Origin: Gemmatimonadota bacterium
GTDB lineage: Bacteria > Gemmatimonadota > Gemmatimonadetes > Gemmatimonadales > Gemmatimonadaceae
DNA length: 64,000 nucleotides
Reading direction: 5' to 3'
Assembly: GCA_026387915.1 (NCBI GenBank)
Contig: JAPLKS010000009.1
Coordinates: 1 to 64,000 of the forward strand
The notes under the pieces were generated by a model that saw only the letters and a list, made by a program, of their open reading frames with translations, was not told the origin of the DNA and ran no database searches. This document shows, piece by piece, positions 35,451-44,607 of the stretch; the stretch's first letter is position 1, and each line of letters starts with the position of its first letter. The position numbers and the translations under genes were made by a program.

Positions 35451-36048
35451 TTGCGAAAACGGAGAGATGCGCGACCAGTTGCCGGCCCTCGTGCACGGCA
35501 CGCTAGCTGCGGCACCGGCACGCGCCGTGGCCGCGCACGTCGCGCAGTGCGCGGACTGTCAGGCTGAAGTGACGCTGTTGCATCGCGTCCGATCGTCATT
35601 CGAAACGCCGCATATCAATACCGATCGTATCGTGGCCATTCTGCCGCTCCCCGGCGAGGTGATGGCGCGCACGGCACGTCTGCGTCGTTGGCGGCTGGCG
35701 GCGGCTGCCGCAATCGTTCTGGCCGCTGCGGTCTCACTGGCCTCGTTGCGTCAGCTGTTCGACGGTGGGTCAAGCGCGGCGCGCTCGGCCAATACGATCG
35801 CTGCAAGCCGCAGCGACGGGCCGGTGATGCCGTCGATCGTGCCCGACGAGAGTGTGCAGGTGGCCGGACTCGCGCCCGTCAGTCGGTCGACCTCCCCGGT
35901 CACGATTGGCGCCGCGAGGCATTTGTCCGATGCCCATCTACGCTTGTTGCTTAAGGAAATGGACGGACTGAAGGCGCTCCCCTGCGCTGATCCCGAAGCA
36001 CCGCATTTAGCGCGTGTGCAAACTGACTCAACCGAGGACCGCCCGTGA
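35440..36048 (+). CDS. Membrane anti-sigma factor with zinc-finger domain
   Basis: 202 residues. The cytoplasmic N-terminus has the zinc anti-sigma signature HVAQCADC, a single membrane helix follows at about 85-105 (LAAAAAIVLAAAVSLASL), and the rest is periplasmic. It overlaps the ECF gene by 11 bases (a second ATG lies one codon later), which is the usual sigma/anti-sigma coupling. It should hold the sigma factor at the membrane until a periplasmic signal releases it. Confidence 0.88.
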   Translation: MMHDCENGEMRDQLPALVHGTLAAAPARAVAAHVAQCADCQAEVTLLHRVRSSFETPHINTDRIVAILPLPGEVMARTARLRRWRLAAAAAIVLAAAVSLASLRQLFDGGSSAARSANTIAASRSDGPVMPSIVPDESVQVAGLAPVSRSTSPVTIGAARHLSDAHLRLLLKEMDGLKALPCADPEAPHLARVQTDSTEDRP

Positions 36049-36536
36049 TGCGACGTATCGTGGCAATCGTAATGCTGGTCGCGCCCGTACTGGCCGCTGC
36101 CCAGGGACAGCGCGGCGTTCGTCCCGTGCTGGAAGAACAGGTGCGCGCCCAGTTGGAGCGCGTGTTGCGCTCGCAGGTGGGGCTCAACGACGGACAGCTG
36201 CAAAAGGTGCAGGAGCTGACGAGTCGTCTCGAAGCGCAAAAGGTATCGCTCAATCAGGAAGAGAGTCGCGTACGGCAGGTGCTCCGCGACGAGGTGCTTT
36301 TGGGTGATACGAGCCGGAATGTCCGCGTGGCGGAGTTATTGGATCGCATTATCAAGATCACAAAGCAGCGGAACGATCTGCCGGAGCAGGAGCAGAAAGA
36401 GCTCGCGCTGTTCATGTCGCCGATGCAGCGCGCCAAGTACTTCGGCGTGCAGGAGCTATTTCAACGGCGTGTGCGGGAACTGCTTCAGGAGCAGCGGCAA
36501 GAGCAGGCGCAACAGAAGCCTCCCGAAAGACCCTAG
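36048..36536 (+). CDS. Spy/CpxP-like periplasmic protein
   Basis: 162 residues: signal peptide (to about LAAAQ) and an all-helical body with long charged amphipathic helices (LEEQVRAQLERVLRSQVGLND, ELTSRLEAQKVSLNQEE, then FMSPMQRAKYFGVQELFQRR). Arrangement resembles Spy/CpxP chaperone-like proteins, with the second-repeat LxxLQRxK-type motif. ATG 36048 overlaps the stop of the anti-sigma gene (TGATG); a GTG one codon earlier is also possible. Likely the periplasmic sensor or chaperone partner of the ECF pair. Confidence 0.75.
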   Translation: MRRIVAIVMLVAPVLAAAQGQRGVRPVLEEQVRAQLERVLRSQVGLNDGQLQKVQELTSRLEAQKVSLNQEESRVRQVLRDEVLLGDTSRNVRVAELLDRIIKITKQRNDLPEQEQKELALFMSPMQRAKYFGVQELFQRRVRELLQEQRQEQAQQKPPERP

Positions 36537-36682
36537 GCTCGGTGCGCGCGCTGGTGACCAGGCGGCTAACCGGGTGACGAGCGCGCCGGTCTAACGCTTT
36601 TCAAAACCCAGCGGTCATCACGATGAAGACACGCGCCACAGATGGTGGACGGCGCGACTCGGAACTCTTGGAGGATGACTCT

Positions 36683-37651
36683 ATGAAACGCACCGTAATG
36701 CAGGTCGCAGGAATGCTTGCCATGGCCGCTGGCGCGCTCGCCGCGCAGGGCGGCGGGGCTCAGGCTCCGCGGCGTCCCGCTCCGCCTGCACAGGCTGGGC
36801 AGGGTCCCGGTCGCGGAATGCCGATGGATAGCGCCGCACGTGCGCGCCGCCAGCAGGATATGCATCAGGCGATGGCGCAGGGGCTCAAGGCGCGCTTCGG
36901 TCTCAATGACGCGCAGATTGCCAAGCTCGAAGGCGTCCATAAGAAATACGGTGAAAAGCGGCAGCTGCTGGCAGAGCAGGCGCGCGACATTCGCATGTCG
37001 CTTCGCGACGAGATGTTGCGCCCCGATTCTGCTCGCACGGCTCAGTTGACGACGCTCCTCGATCGCCAGGCCCAGTTGGGCCGTCAGCGCTTTGAAATGC
37101 AAGAGGCTCAGCAAAAGGAACTCGCCAGCTTCCTCACGCCACTGCAACGCGTGAAGCTCGGTGCCGCCATGATGGGCGGTGGCCGTGGCGGAATGGGTGG
37201 CGGTCGTATGGGGATGGGCAGTGGCCGCGGCGGGATGGGTGGCGGTCGTACGGGGATGGGTGGCGGTATGGGAATGGGCGGCGGCCAGGAGATGCGTCGT
37301 GGTCCGGGTCAGGGCGGTGGGCAGGGTATGCGGCGTGGGCCACAGGATGGTGGGCAGGGCATTCGCCATGGTCATGGCCAGGGTGGCATGATGGGGCAGA
37401 TGGATCGTGGCATGGGGCAGATGCATCAGGGCATGGGGCAGATGGACTGCGCCATGATGGGACGCATGGGTGGCATGGGGCAGATGGAGCCGGGTATGGG
37501 AGGCCGTATGGGAGGCGGTATGGGTGCGCCGCCGTGCGCTCCGACGGCTCCTAACGGCCCGCCCAACGGCCCGCCGGCAGCCGGCCAGCCGCAGCGCCGT
37601 CCCGCGCCAGCGGTCCGCCCAGACTCGGTGAAGAAGCCGAACGAAGGCTGA
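36683..37651 (+). CDS. Spy-like protein with long Met/Gly/Arg-rich C-terminal tail
   Basis: 322 residues from ATG 36683, which has GGAGGAT 8-9 bp upstream. A signal peptide (AMAAGALAAQ) is followed by a Spy-like helical domain (about 55-165, with FGLNDAQIAKLEGVHKKY and FLTPLQRVKLG), then about 150 residues built from short repeats of Met, Gly, Arg and Gln (GGMGGGR, GMGQM, MRRGP) ending in a Pro-rich tail. Methionine clusters in periplasmic proteins commonly bind Cu(I), but binding here is untested. It closes the ECF operon and is followed by a strong terminator. Confidence 0.78.
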   Translation: MKRTVMQVAGMLAMAAGALAAQGGGAQAPRRPAPPAQAGQGPGRGMPMDSAARARRQQDMHQAMAQGLKARFGLNDAQIAKLEGVHKKYGEKRQLLAEQARDIRMSLRDEMLRPDSARTAQLTTLLDRQAQLGRQRFEMQEAQQKELASFLTPLQRVKLGAAMMGGGRGGMGGGRMGMGSGRGGMGGGRTGMGGGMGMGGGQEMRRGPGQGGGQGMRRGPQDGGQGIRHGHGQGGMMGQMDRGMGQMHQGMGQMDCAMMGRMGGMGQMEPGMGGRMGGGMGAPPCAPTAPNGPPNGPPAAGQPQRRPAPAVRPDSVKKPNEG

Positions 37652-37674
37652 TCTCGCCGTACGACTGGAAGGGA

Positions 37675-37722
37675 AGGCGCGCCGTCACTAGCTTCACGCT
37701 GGTGACGGCGCGCTTCTTTTTG
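37675..37722 (+). terminator. Intrinsic terminator of the ECF/Spy operon
   Basis: A 12-bp stem GCGCGCCGTCAC (37677-37688) with GTGACGGCGCGC (37702-37713), loop TAGCTTCACGCTG that can pair further, followed by TTCTTTTTG. Confidence 0.88.
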
Positions 37723-37752
37723 TTGAGCGCAGGCGCCCACCACCGGTCTCGG

Positions 37753-37836
37753 GCCGGGATGGCGGAACTGGCAGACGCAGCGGACTCAAAATCCGCCGAG
37801 CGCAAGCTCATGTGGGTTCGATTCCCACTCTCGGCA
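37753..37836 (+). tRNA. tRNA-Leu (anticodon CAA)
   Basis: 84 bases with a seven-pair acceptor stem (GCCGGGA with TCTCGGC, one G-T), D arm with GGCGGAACTGGCAGACGC, anticodon stem GCGGA/TCCGC around loop CTCAAAA giving anticodon CAA, a long class II variable arm, and T loop GGTTCGATTCC. CCA is not encoded. Decodes UUG. Confidence 0.96.
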
Positions 37837-37846
37837 TAGCAACAGC

Positions 37847-37877
37847 AAAGGGCCGGCGATGATCTCGCCGGCCCTTT
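37847..37877 (+). terminator. Terminator after tRNA-Leu
   Basis: AAAGGGCCGGCGA pairs with TCGCCGGCCCTTT over 13 bp around TGATC, beginning 10 bp after the tRNA. The A run before and T run after make it usable in both directions, serving the tRNA and the convergent OmpW-like gene. Confidence 0.85.
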
Positions 37878-37900
37878 GTCGTACAGGTGAGCGCCGGTGA

Positions 37901-38530
37901 CTAGAAGCGGAAGCCGTAGCCGATGCTGATCAGAATCGGATCAACCTTCACGGCCGACACCTTTGTACCACCCTTGGTGACATCAGTGCCAATCGTCACC
38001 ATCTTGGCGTCGATGTTCAGGAAGCGTCCTGCGGACAGCTTGTAGTCCGCGCCGATCTGCCCGGCAACACCAACCGACGAACTTCCGAGGTCGAGCGCAC
38101 CAACGCCGGAGACGTTGATGTCGGTGTTCATGATGAGCGTCAGATTGGCGCCGACGCCAACATACGGACGGAAGTCAGCGTCCGGCATGAAGTGATACTG
38201 GGCCAGTAGAACCGGCGGCAGATGCGAGAACTTGCCGATCTTGGCGCCATTCAGCTTGACGTCATGTTCCTGCGGATACGTCAGGATCAGTTCGGCGGCC
38301 CAGTTCTTCTGGAAGAAATACGAGATGTCGACTTCCGGGAAAATCTTTGAGCTGACGGTGATGGCGTCCGCCTTGACGCCGAGCGACGGAATGGCATCAG
38401 ACTTATTGGCTGGCGTGAGCGAGAGCGCACGAATGCGAATCATCCACGGGCCTTCGGCGGACTGTGCAACGGCGGATTGCGTTACGGCGAGCAAAGCGCC
38501 AGCGAGGAGCAGCGGGCGTAGCATACGCAT
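37901..38530 (-). CDS. OmpW-family outer-membrane protein
   Basis: 209 residues: signal peptide (ending SAVAQ), beta-strand-rich body with FPEVDISYFFQKNWAAELI, LPPVLLAQYHF and PYVGVGANLT, and a terminal Phe (GYGFRF) for barrel insertion. Pattern and length match OmpW, an eight-stranded outer-membrane channel for small hydrophobic molecules. It is a single-gene unit sharing a terminator with the convergent tRNA. Confidence 0.87.
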   Translation of the reverse strand: MRMLRPLLLAGALLAVTQSAVAQSAEGPWMIRIRALSLTPANKSDAIPSLGVKADAITVSSKIFPEVDISYFFQKNWAAELILTYPQEHDVKLNGAKIGKFSHLPPVLLAQYHFMPDADFRPYVGVGANLTLIMNTDINVSGVGALDLGSSSVGVAGQIGADYKLSAGRFLNIDAKMVTIGTDVTKGGTKVSAVKVDPILISIGYGFRF

Positions 38531-38662
38531 AAATGGTGACTCCGAGTTGAGTGGAACGAACGAGCCTCATACATACGGCCGTTGTGCACTCGGCGGAGTC
38601 GGGTACGGGAAACGCGATCTGTGAGGGTGCGCCTGACAAAGAGCAACCCGTGTCCGGAAATT

Positions 38663-38698
38663 CAAATCCCCGTCAGCATGAGTGCTGACGGGGATTTG
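38663..38698 (-). terminator. Hairpin downstream of LVIVD-repeat gene
   Basis: A perfect 16-bp stem (CAAATCCCCGTCAGCA with its complement) around TGAG, 22 bp after the stop of the minus-strand gene. Only a weak T run follows, but the stem is strong. Confidence 0.75.
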
Positions 38699-38719
38699 CC
38701 AAACGTGACGCGCTGCTGG

Positions 38720-40651
38720 TTACTTCGCTAAGTCGCCAATCGCGCTGGCGAGGGTGTGCGCCTTCGGTGCATCGGACGATCCGCGCGCATCGCCGTGCAA
38801 CTGTGTGGAGAGCTTGCTGAGCGCGTCCTTCCGCGCCTGACCGCTGAGTTTCTCCGCTGCCGAGAGTTCAGCGCGAATGCTCGACAGCTTGTCCGCGGAA
38901 TATCCCTTTGAGCGTTCGAGTTGGTCCACATACGAGCGCGACAGTGCAAAAGATGCCGGCCACACGAGCTTCTGTTGGCCTTGCACGTTGAGGTATTCGA
39001 ACTTCACCGTCTTGGCGGCGTCAATTTCGTTTTGCGAAATGAACGCACTCGGCTGCAGTTCGAACACATCGAGCCCACGGGCAATCTCCGAGCTGTACAT
39101 GTAGCCGTTGTACCAGTACACGGACCATGAGCCACCGCTGGCGCCAGCGCTTGACGTATCGATGGGGCCGCGATCCATAAAGGCGATTTCTTTCGGGTGT
39201 GCGTTATCGGTCCAGTCGAGTAGCGATACGCCGCCCTGGTACCACGCCTGAATCATGACGTCACGTCCCGGAATCGGTACGAGCGATCCGTTGTGCGCCA
39301 CGCAGTTCTCGGCGCTCGTTTGGGCCGCCGGCATTTTGTAGTAGCTCGTAAACGCCAGCGTCTTCTTGTTCACGATGTTAAACAGCGCGTCGGCACCCCA
39401 TTCGTAGTGATCGGTCACGCGGCAGCGCGGCGCGGAACCGCCGCCCCATTCGTCGCTGAAGAGCACTTTGGTGCCGTCGTTGCTGAACGTCGCGGAATGC
39501 CAGAACGACATATTGGAGTCGGCCGCCGCATACAGGCGTACCGGATGCGCGGCGTCGCGGATGTCGAGGAGCACGCCGTAGCCACCGCACGCACCGCCCG
39601 CAAATCCTGACGCGGGATACACGGTGATATCGTGGCACTGCACGGGGCCACGATTCGCCGGAACCGCACCACGACCACCGCGACCCGCGGCGGGCGCTGC
39701 GCCACCGCGTCCGCCGGCCCGACCACCACGCGCGGCTGCCTGCGCGGCACGATCGGTGGAATCGGAAGCGCTGCGGCCCGAGTTCTGTGGTGCGCGGCCC
39801 AAGTCGGCGAGAATCGGAGCCTTGGTTACGACATGCGCCGCCACTGGGTTCGCGAGCGGCACTTGAATGATTTCAATTTTGAACAGTTCGCTGTTCGGAT
39901 CCAGCGCGGGGTCGAGGTCCGAGCAACCCGGCAGTTCCGTCGGCGAGCGCACGCCAGCCGAACCCGAAACATAAATGTAGACGTTGGCCTTGTCGTTCAG
40001 ATCTTCGACCACGGTGTGCGTGTGCGAGCCGCGGCACGTCTGGACACTCTGGATGTACTTCGGGTGCTTCAGATCCGTCGCATCAAAAATGCGAATGCCG
40101 CGAAAGCGATCCTTGCTCACGGAATCCGGAATGCCGGCGAGGCCGCAGTCGAGGCGACCGCTTGGGGCTTCACCCGAAACGAAAATTAGGTTGCCGTACA
40201 CCGACACGTCGCTCTGCGATCCGCGGCATACTTCCTGGTGGAACAGCTTCGGGTCACGAGGATTGGAGATATCAAAAATCTCGTAGCCATCGTAGTTGCC
40301 CTGCACCACATAGTTGCCGCGGAAGGCAAGGTCGGAATGCGTGACGCCAACAAACGGTCCAACCGGGAGCACATTCTTCACGAGACGCATGTTCCACGAA
40401 GCTTCCGCGGCGGGCGTGCTGACCATACGACGCGTAGTGTCTGCCGGCAGCTTAGCGAGCGTGCCTGCTTTGAGTCCGACACGTGGATCGGGACTCGGCG
40501 CGGCGGTGCTCATGTTCACGGCGGGCGTCGGAGCTACGCCAGCGGAGGCAGAGCTCTGTGACGCGCATGCCGACGCGTACAGCGCCGTGACGGCCAACGT
40601 CGCCGTCAAAACGCCGGCCGCGAACTGCCGGATGTTCGGTACTGATGCCAT
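38720..40651 (-). CDS. LVIVD-repeat secreted protein, probable lipoprotein
   Basis: 643 residues. The N-terminus has a signal-like stretch ending ALYASAC, a possible lipobox, then Ser/Ala/Pro-rich linker. The body is built of beta-propeller-like LVIVD units with motifs such as YEIFDISNPRDPKL, IRIFDATDLKHPKY and VLLDIRDAAHPVRL. A Gly/Arg-rich insert sits near residues 302-333 (RGGRAGGRGG). Histidine/cysteine-bearing loops (CHDITVYP, RGSHTHTV) are present but no enzymatic motif. It is downstream of DUF305 on the same strand, 53 bp apart. Function unknown. Confidence 0.82.
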   Translation of the reverse strand: MASVPNIRQFAAGVLTATLAVTALYASACASQSSASAGVAPTPAVNMSTAAPSPDPRVGLKAGTLAKLPADTTRRMVSTPAAEASWNMRLVKNVLPVGPFVGVTHSDLAFRGNYVVQGNYDGYEIFDISNPRDPKLFHQEVCRGSQSDVSVYGNLIFVSGEAPSGRLDCGLAGIPDSVSKDRFRGIRIFDATDLKHPKYIQSVQTCRGSHTHTVVEDLNDKANVYIYVSGSAGVRSPTELPGCSDLDPALDPNSELFKIEIIQVPLANPVAAHVVTKAPILADLGRAPQNSGRSASDSTDRAAQAAARGGRAGGRGGAAPAAGRGGRGAVPANRGPVQCHDITVYPASGFAGGACGGYGVLLDIRDAAHPVRLYAAADSNMSFWHSATFSNDGTKVLFSDEWGGGSAPRCRVTDHYEWGADALFNIVNKKTLAFTSYYKMPAAQTSAENCVAHNGSLVPIPGRDVMIQAWYQGGVSLLDWTDNAHPKEIAFMDRGPIDTSSAGASGGSWSVYWYNGYMYSSEIARGLDVFELQPSAFISQNEIDAAKTVKFEYLNVQGQQKLVWPASFALSRSYVDQLERSKGYSADKLSSIRAELSAAEKLSGQARKDALSKLSTQLHGDARGSSDAPKAHTLASAIGDLAK

Positions 40652-40704
40652 GTGTGCTTCCCGGGTGGGTGTGGGTCGTGCGTGATCGTAAAGGCGTGGC
40701 CGTA

Positions 40705-41340
40705 CTAGTGGCGCGAAGTTGGCGGCACGGTGGAGAGCATCTTCTGCATGCGCTCGATCTCGGTGGTTTGGTCGGCGAACACATCGGATGCGAAGCGGTA
40801 CACGACATCGTCGTTTCCGGCGTTCTTGGCGCCGAGGAGATCGTTCACCATGGCCACAGCGCCTGCGTGGTGGCCGATCATCGCTTCAAGGAAGAGGCGG
40901 TCGAAGTCCGCGCCGCGCGATTTATCGAGTGCGGCCAGTTGCTCCGCGTTGAGCATGCCTGGCATGAGCATGTCGTGCACCATGCCGTTCATCTTCATCT
41001 TGTGGTGCGTGGCATCGGCGGCGGGCACCTCTTCGCCGCGATCGCGGAGCCAGCGCTGCATTAGCGCGATTTCATCGCGTTGCCCCACGACAATGCGCTC
41101 ACAGAGCACCGCGACATCGCGACGGGCGCCATGCGACGGCGCCCAGCCTGCGATCAGGACCGCCTGCGCGTGGTGGGGAATCATGCCCGACATGAATTCG
41201 ACGTCGGCCTCAGAGCGCACGCGGGTGGTCGCCGCTTGTGCGTGCAACGCCCACGGCGACACGATGGCCTGGGTGATCAAAGCAAGCACGACAATCGCGA
41301 CGCGACGCGACCAGCCCGTTGGCGAGGACAGGATCTGCAT
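40705..41340 (-). CDS. DUF305 family protein
   Basis: 211 residues from ATG 41340: a signal/anchor segment (VAIVVLALITQAIVSPWALHAQ) and two DUF305 half-repeats, marked by FMSGMIPHHAQAV and FLEAMIGHHAGAVAMV. The paired Met/His residues lie on helices and fit a metal-binding role; some relatives are linked to copper or silver handling. The 26-residue upstream extension to 41418 is rejected as it lacks a signal peptide at its terminus. It is probably co-transcribed with the LVIVD gene. Confidence 0.87.
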   Translation of the reverse strand: MQILSSPTGWSRRVAIVVLALITQAIVSPWALHAQAATTRVRSEADVEFMSGMIPHHAQAVLIAGWAPSHGARRDVAVLCERIVVGQRDEIALMQRWLRDRGEEVPAADATHHKMKMNGMVHDMLMPGMLNAEQLAALDKSRGADFDRLFLEAMIGHHAGAVAMVNDLLGAKNAGNDDVVYRFASDVFADQTTEIERMQKMLSTVPPTSRH

Positions 41341-41651
41341 GGTGGAGAGTCTCCGGAGACTGCGGCGGGGCGGGCTCCTCAACCGCGAGGGATCTCTCGC
41401 GGCGGAACCACGCGCCAAGCGTAACTGCCAAACACGATACTATCATATACGGCCGCCTTTGGATAGCCGCTGGATCGGGCACTGCCGCCAGGTCCGGCGG
41501 CCAGCGAAGCCCTGCTTTTGCGCGTATGTTCTTGCGGCTTAGTCTCGTGCCTCCGAGGAGGCCGAGACGCCCGGTTTGTACGTGGTTTGGAGCCACACAC
41601 TCCCGCCGGCGGTAGTAGCGTCGGCGCCCTCACCCGAGAGTGCCAGGAGGC
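41341..41651. other. Divergent intergenic region (DUF305 / M14 peptidase)
   Basis: This 311-bp region holds the promoters for the DUF305 gene (minus) and the M14 gene (plus). It contains an inverted repeat CCGCGAG-N6-CTCGCGG at 41383-41402 and an AT-rich patch (ACTATCATATACG) near 41450. I cannot place -35/-10 elements with confidence. No gene is supported. Confidence 0.5.
41383..41402. promoter_or_regulatory. Inverted repeat, candidate operator
   Basis: Perfect 7-bp arms CCGCGAG and CTCGCGG with a 6-bp spacer, 43 bp upstream of the DUF305 ATG. Size and position suit a dimeric repressor site, but the binding protein is unknown. Confidence 0.35.
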
Positions 41652-44591
41652 ATGATGTCCCGTTGGAACAGGTCCGCCCGTCGCGTCACGTGGGCGATCG
41701 CCGCAGTTGGCTTTTTGCTCCCCGTTGCGACCTTCGCCCAGCAGAAGCAGGACGAGGAGTACGGCAAGAAAATCAAGGAATATCTGCAGGATCCCCGGAT
41801 CAGCACGGAGCTCGTGGATCACCTGCCTGCGTCCAACACGGTGCCGACGCCGCTCAAGTTCCTCGGAAGAATCGTCGGCACGCCCGGCGAGTTGACCTCT
41901 GCCAAGGACATCCACCGCTACCTCGAGGCCATCGCCAAGGCCGCGCCCGGTCGCGCCAAGTTCTTCAAGATTGGCAAGACCGAAGAAGGGCGCGACATGG
42001 TGATGCTCGCGATTGGTGACGAGGAGACCATCCGGAACCTCGACAAGGTCAAGGCTGATGCCGCGGCGCTGACTGACGCGCGGACCACCACCGAAGAAAA
42101 GGCGCGCGCCCTCATCAAGACGGCCAAGCCAGAATATTGGATCACCAGCGGTATGCACTCGCCGGAGCGCGGTGGCCCCGAGATGCTAATGGAGTTGGCG
42201 TATCGCCTCGTGGTGGAGGAGACGCCCTTTATCCAGAACATCCGCAAGAATGTGCTCACGCTCATCACGCCGGTGATCGAGGTGGACGGGCGCGAGAAGA
42301 TGGTGGACAACTACTACTACAACAAGACGCGCGCCGCCGGCACGGGCACGCTCCCGCTGATGTACTGGGGCAAGTACGTGCAGCACGACAACAACCGTGA
42401 CGGCATGGGCCAGTTCCTCGCCCTCACGCGGAACGTGACGAAGACGTTCCTCGAGTGGAAGCCGATCATGATGCACGATCTGCACGAGGCGCAGACGTAT
42501 CTCTACTCGTCCACCGGCACGGGCCCGTACAACAACGAGCTCGATCCGATTGTCGTGGGTGAGTGGTGGCAGTTCGCGGAGAACGACGTGGTGGAAATGA
42601 CCAAGCGCGGCGTGCCCGGCGTCTGGACCTACGGGTTCTACGATGGCTGGGTGCCGAACTACATGTTCTTTATTGCGCACGAACACAACGCCATTGGCCG
42701 CTTTTACGAAGTGCAGAGTTACGGCCCCGAGAACTCCGTGGTGACGCCGCCCGCGACGACCACGAGCAAAGAGTGGTTCCGGCCGAACCCGCCGCTGGCG
42801 CGCATCAACTGGGGCCCGCGTAACAACACGAACATTCAAGAGTCCGCCATTTTGTTCTCGCTGCAGCATATGGCGCGCAATCGCGAACTGTATCTCGAGA
42901 ACTACTGGCTCAAGAACAAACGCGCCGTAGCGCGCGGTAAGGACGGTCCGACGTACGGCTGGGTGATTCCCGCAGGGCAGCATCGCAAGGCCAACACCGC
43001 TGAGGCGATCAACGATCTGCGAACGCAGGGACTCGAAGTGCACATCGCGTCGGCCGCATTCAAGGCCGGTGCCGTGGATGTGCAACCGGGCGATTACATC
43101 GTGCGTGGCGACCAGCCCTATCGCACGCTCGCCGATATGTATTTCTCGCTGCAGAACTTTGCGCCGGGCAATCCGTCGCCGTACGACGACACCGGCTGGA
43201 CGTTCCAGCTGATGCGCAACCTCACGATCACGCCGGTGAGCGACAAGAGTCTCCTCGACGCGAAGATGGCGCTCGTGACGGCACCGGTGAAGGCGGCCGG
43301 TGGTGTGACGGGATCGGGGAGTGTGATCATCGTGGAGAACGCCGCTGACAATGCCCTCACGGGCTTCCGCTATCAGTTCAAGGATGTGAAGATGGCGGCG
43401 GCCGAGGAAGCGTTTGAGGCGGGCGGCCACAAGTTTGCGGCGGGTGCGTTCATCATCGCCAACGGTGACCGCGCAAAGCTCGATGCCGCCATCAAGGATG
43501 CTGGCCTCTCGGCGTGGGCCGTGTCGGCAATGCCGACGGTGAAGGCGCACGACCTCGACATTCCGCGCATTCTGTACCTGCACAGCTGGAACCGCACGCA
43601 AGACGAAGGCTGGGTGCGTGCGGCGTTCGACACCTACGGCGTTCCGTACACCTATGTCGGTGACAAAGAACTGAAGGGGATGACCAATCTTAAGGCGAAG
43701 TACGATGTGGTCATCTATCCGCACGTGAGCGGCAATGCCGCGTCGATGGTGAGCGGTGTGCCTATGACGTCGGGGCCTGCTATCCCGTACCAACGCTCAG
43801 AGAAGTTCCCGTCGCTGGGCTATCCCGATTCCACCTCCGACGTTCGTGGCGGCATGGGGATGGAAGGGTTGATGAACCTGTACAAGTTCGTCCAGGACGG
43901 CGGCACGCTGATCACGGAAGGGGCGACGGCCACGCTGTTCCCCGAATACAACCTCACGCCTGGCGTGACGGTGGAAACGCCGGCCGGGTTGTTTGCGCGC
44001 GGCACGATTCTGCGCGGTGTGTTCAACGACGCCAAGAGCCCCATCGCGTACGGCTACACGGATCGTTCGCTGCCCGTGTATTTCAGCCAAGCGCCGGTGC
44101 TGAATGCCGGCGGTGGTGGTGACCTCGGTGGCTTCGGAGGCGGTGCCCGCGGCGCGCCGGGGATTAGTCAGAACGTGACGCCGAATGCCACGCCGCTGCG
44201 GTTGTCTCCGTTCGATGCGACTGCGGAACCTGCTGCCGCGGCCGGTGCCGCTGCTGGCGGACGCGGCGGTCGTGGCGCAGGTGGTGGTGGTGGCGGCGGA
44301 CGCGGCGGGGCAGGTGGTGCACTCGGCGATCGGCCGCGCATCATTCTGCAGTTCCCGTCCACGAGCGCGGACATGTTACTCTCTGGAACGCTCGCCAACT
44401 CCGATGGCCTCGCGAATCGCGCGCAGGTGGTGGATTCGCCGATCGGAAAGGGACATGTGGTGATGTTTGCGATTCGTCCGTTCTGGCGCTGGCAGACGCA
44501 GGGTACCTACGCCCTCGGCTTCAACGCCATCCTTAACTGGAACGATTTGGACGCTGGCAAGGCAGCAACGCCAGCGCCCGGCGGTAACTAA
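41652..44591 (+). CDS. Secreted M14-family zinc carboxypeptidase (large)
   Basis: About 979 residues with a signal peptide (RRVTWAIAAVGFLLPVATFAQ). The N-terminal M14 domain (about 25-400) has the zinc-site motif GMHSPERGG and the third ligand in MMHDLHEA. A long C-terminal half follows, with a Rossmann/GATase1-like part (VVIYPHVSG, GGTLITEGATATLF) and a Gly/Arg-rich insert near residues 860-895. It ends LNWNDLDAGK. AGGAGG lies right before the tandem ATG codons at 41652/41655. It is a periplasmic or extracellular peptidase; a paralogue is encoded at 45446-48508 in the opposite orientation. Confidence 0.88.
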   Translation: MMSRWNRSARRVTWAIAAVGFLLPVATFAQQKQDEEYGKKIKEYLQDPRISTELVDHLPASNTVPTPLKFLGRIVGTPGELTSAKDIHRYLEAIAKAAPGRAKFFKIGKTEEGRDMVMLAIGDEETIRNLDKVKADAAALTDARTTTEEKARALIKTAKPEYWITSGMHSPERGGPEMLMELAYRLVVEETPFIQNIRKNVLTLITPVIEVDGREKMVDNYYYNKTRAAGTGTLPLMYWGKYVQHDNNRDGMGQFLALTRNVTKTFLEWKPIMMHDLHEAQTYLYSSTGTGPYNNELDPIVVGEWWQFAENDVVEMTKRGVPGVWTYGFYDGWVPNYMFFIAHEHNAIGRFYEVQSYGPENSVVTPPATTTSKEWFRPNPPLARINWGPRNNTNIQESAILFSLQHMARNRELYLENYWLKNKRAVARGKDGPTYGWVIPAGQHRKANTAEAINDLRTQGLEVHIASAAFKAGAVDVQPGDYIVRGDQPYRTLADMYFSLQNFAPGNPSPYDDTGWTFQLMRNLTITPVSDKSLLDAKMALVTAPVKAAGGVTGSGSVIIVENAADNALTGFRYQFKDVKMAAAEEAFEAGGHKFAAGAFIIANGDRAKLDAAIKDAGLSAWAVSAMPTVKAHDLDIPRILYLHSWNRTQDEGWVRAAFDTYGVPYTYVGDKELKGMTNLKAKYDVVIYPHVSGNAASMVSGVPMTSGPAIPYQRSEKFPSLGYPDSTSDVRGGMGMEGLMNLYKFVQDGGTLITEGATATLFPEYNLTPGVTVETPAGLFARGTILRGVFNDAKSPIAYGYTDRSLPVYFSQAPVLNAGGGGDLGGFGGGARGAPGISQNVTPNATPLRLSPFDATAEPAAAAGAAAGGRGGRGAGGGGGGGRGGAGGALGDRPRIILQFPSTSADMLLSGTLANSDGLANRAQVVDSPIGKGHVVMFAIRPFWRWQTQGTYALGFNAILNWNDLDAGKAATPAPGGN

Positions 44592-44607
44592 TCTTCGAGT
44601 AGGAATA

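Noticed and set aside
37190-37540. Short repeats as a possible CRISPR or DNA tandem array
   Set aside because: They are in-frame codons for Met/Gly/Arg-rich peptide repeats with irregular DNA units and no spacers.
42186-43793. A 535-residue antisense frame inside the M14 gene
   Set aside because: His/Arg-rich shadow typical of antisense frames in GC-rich genes.
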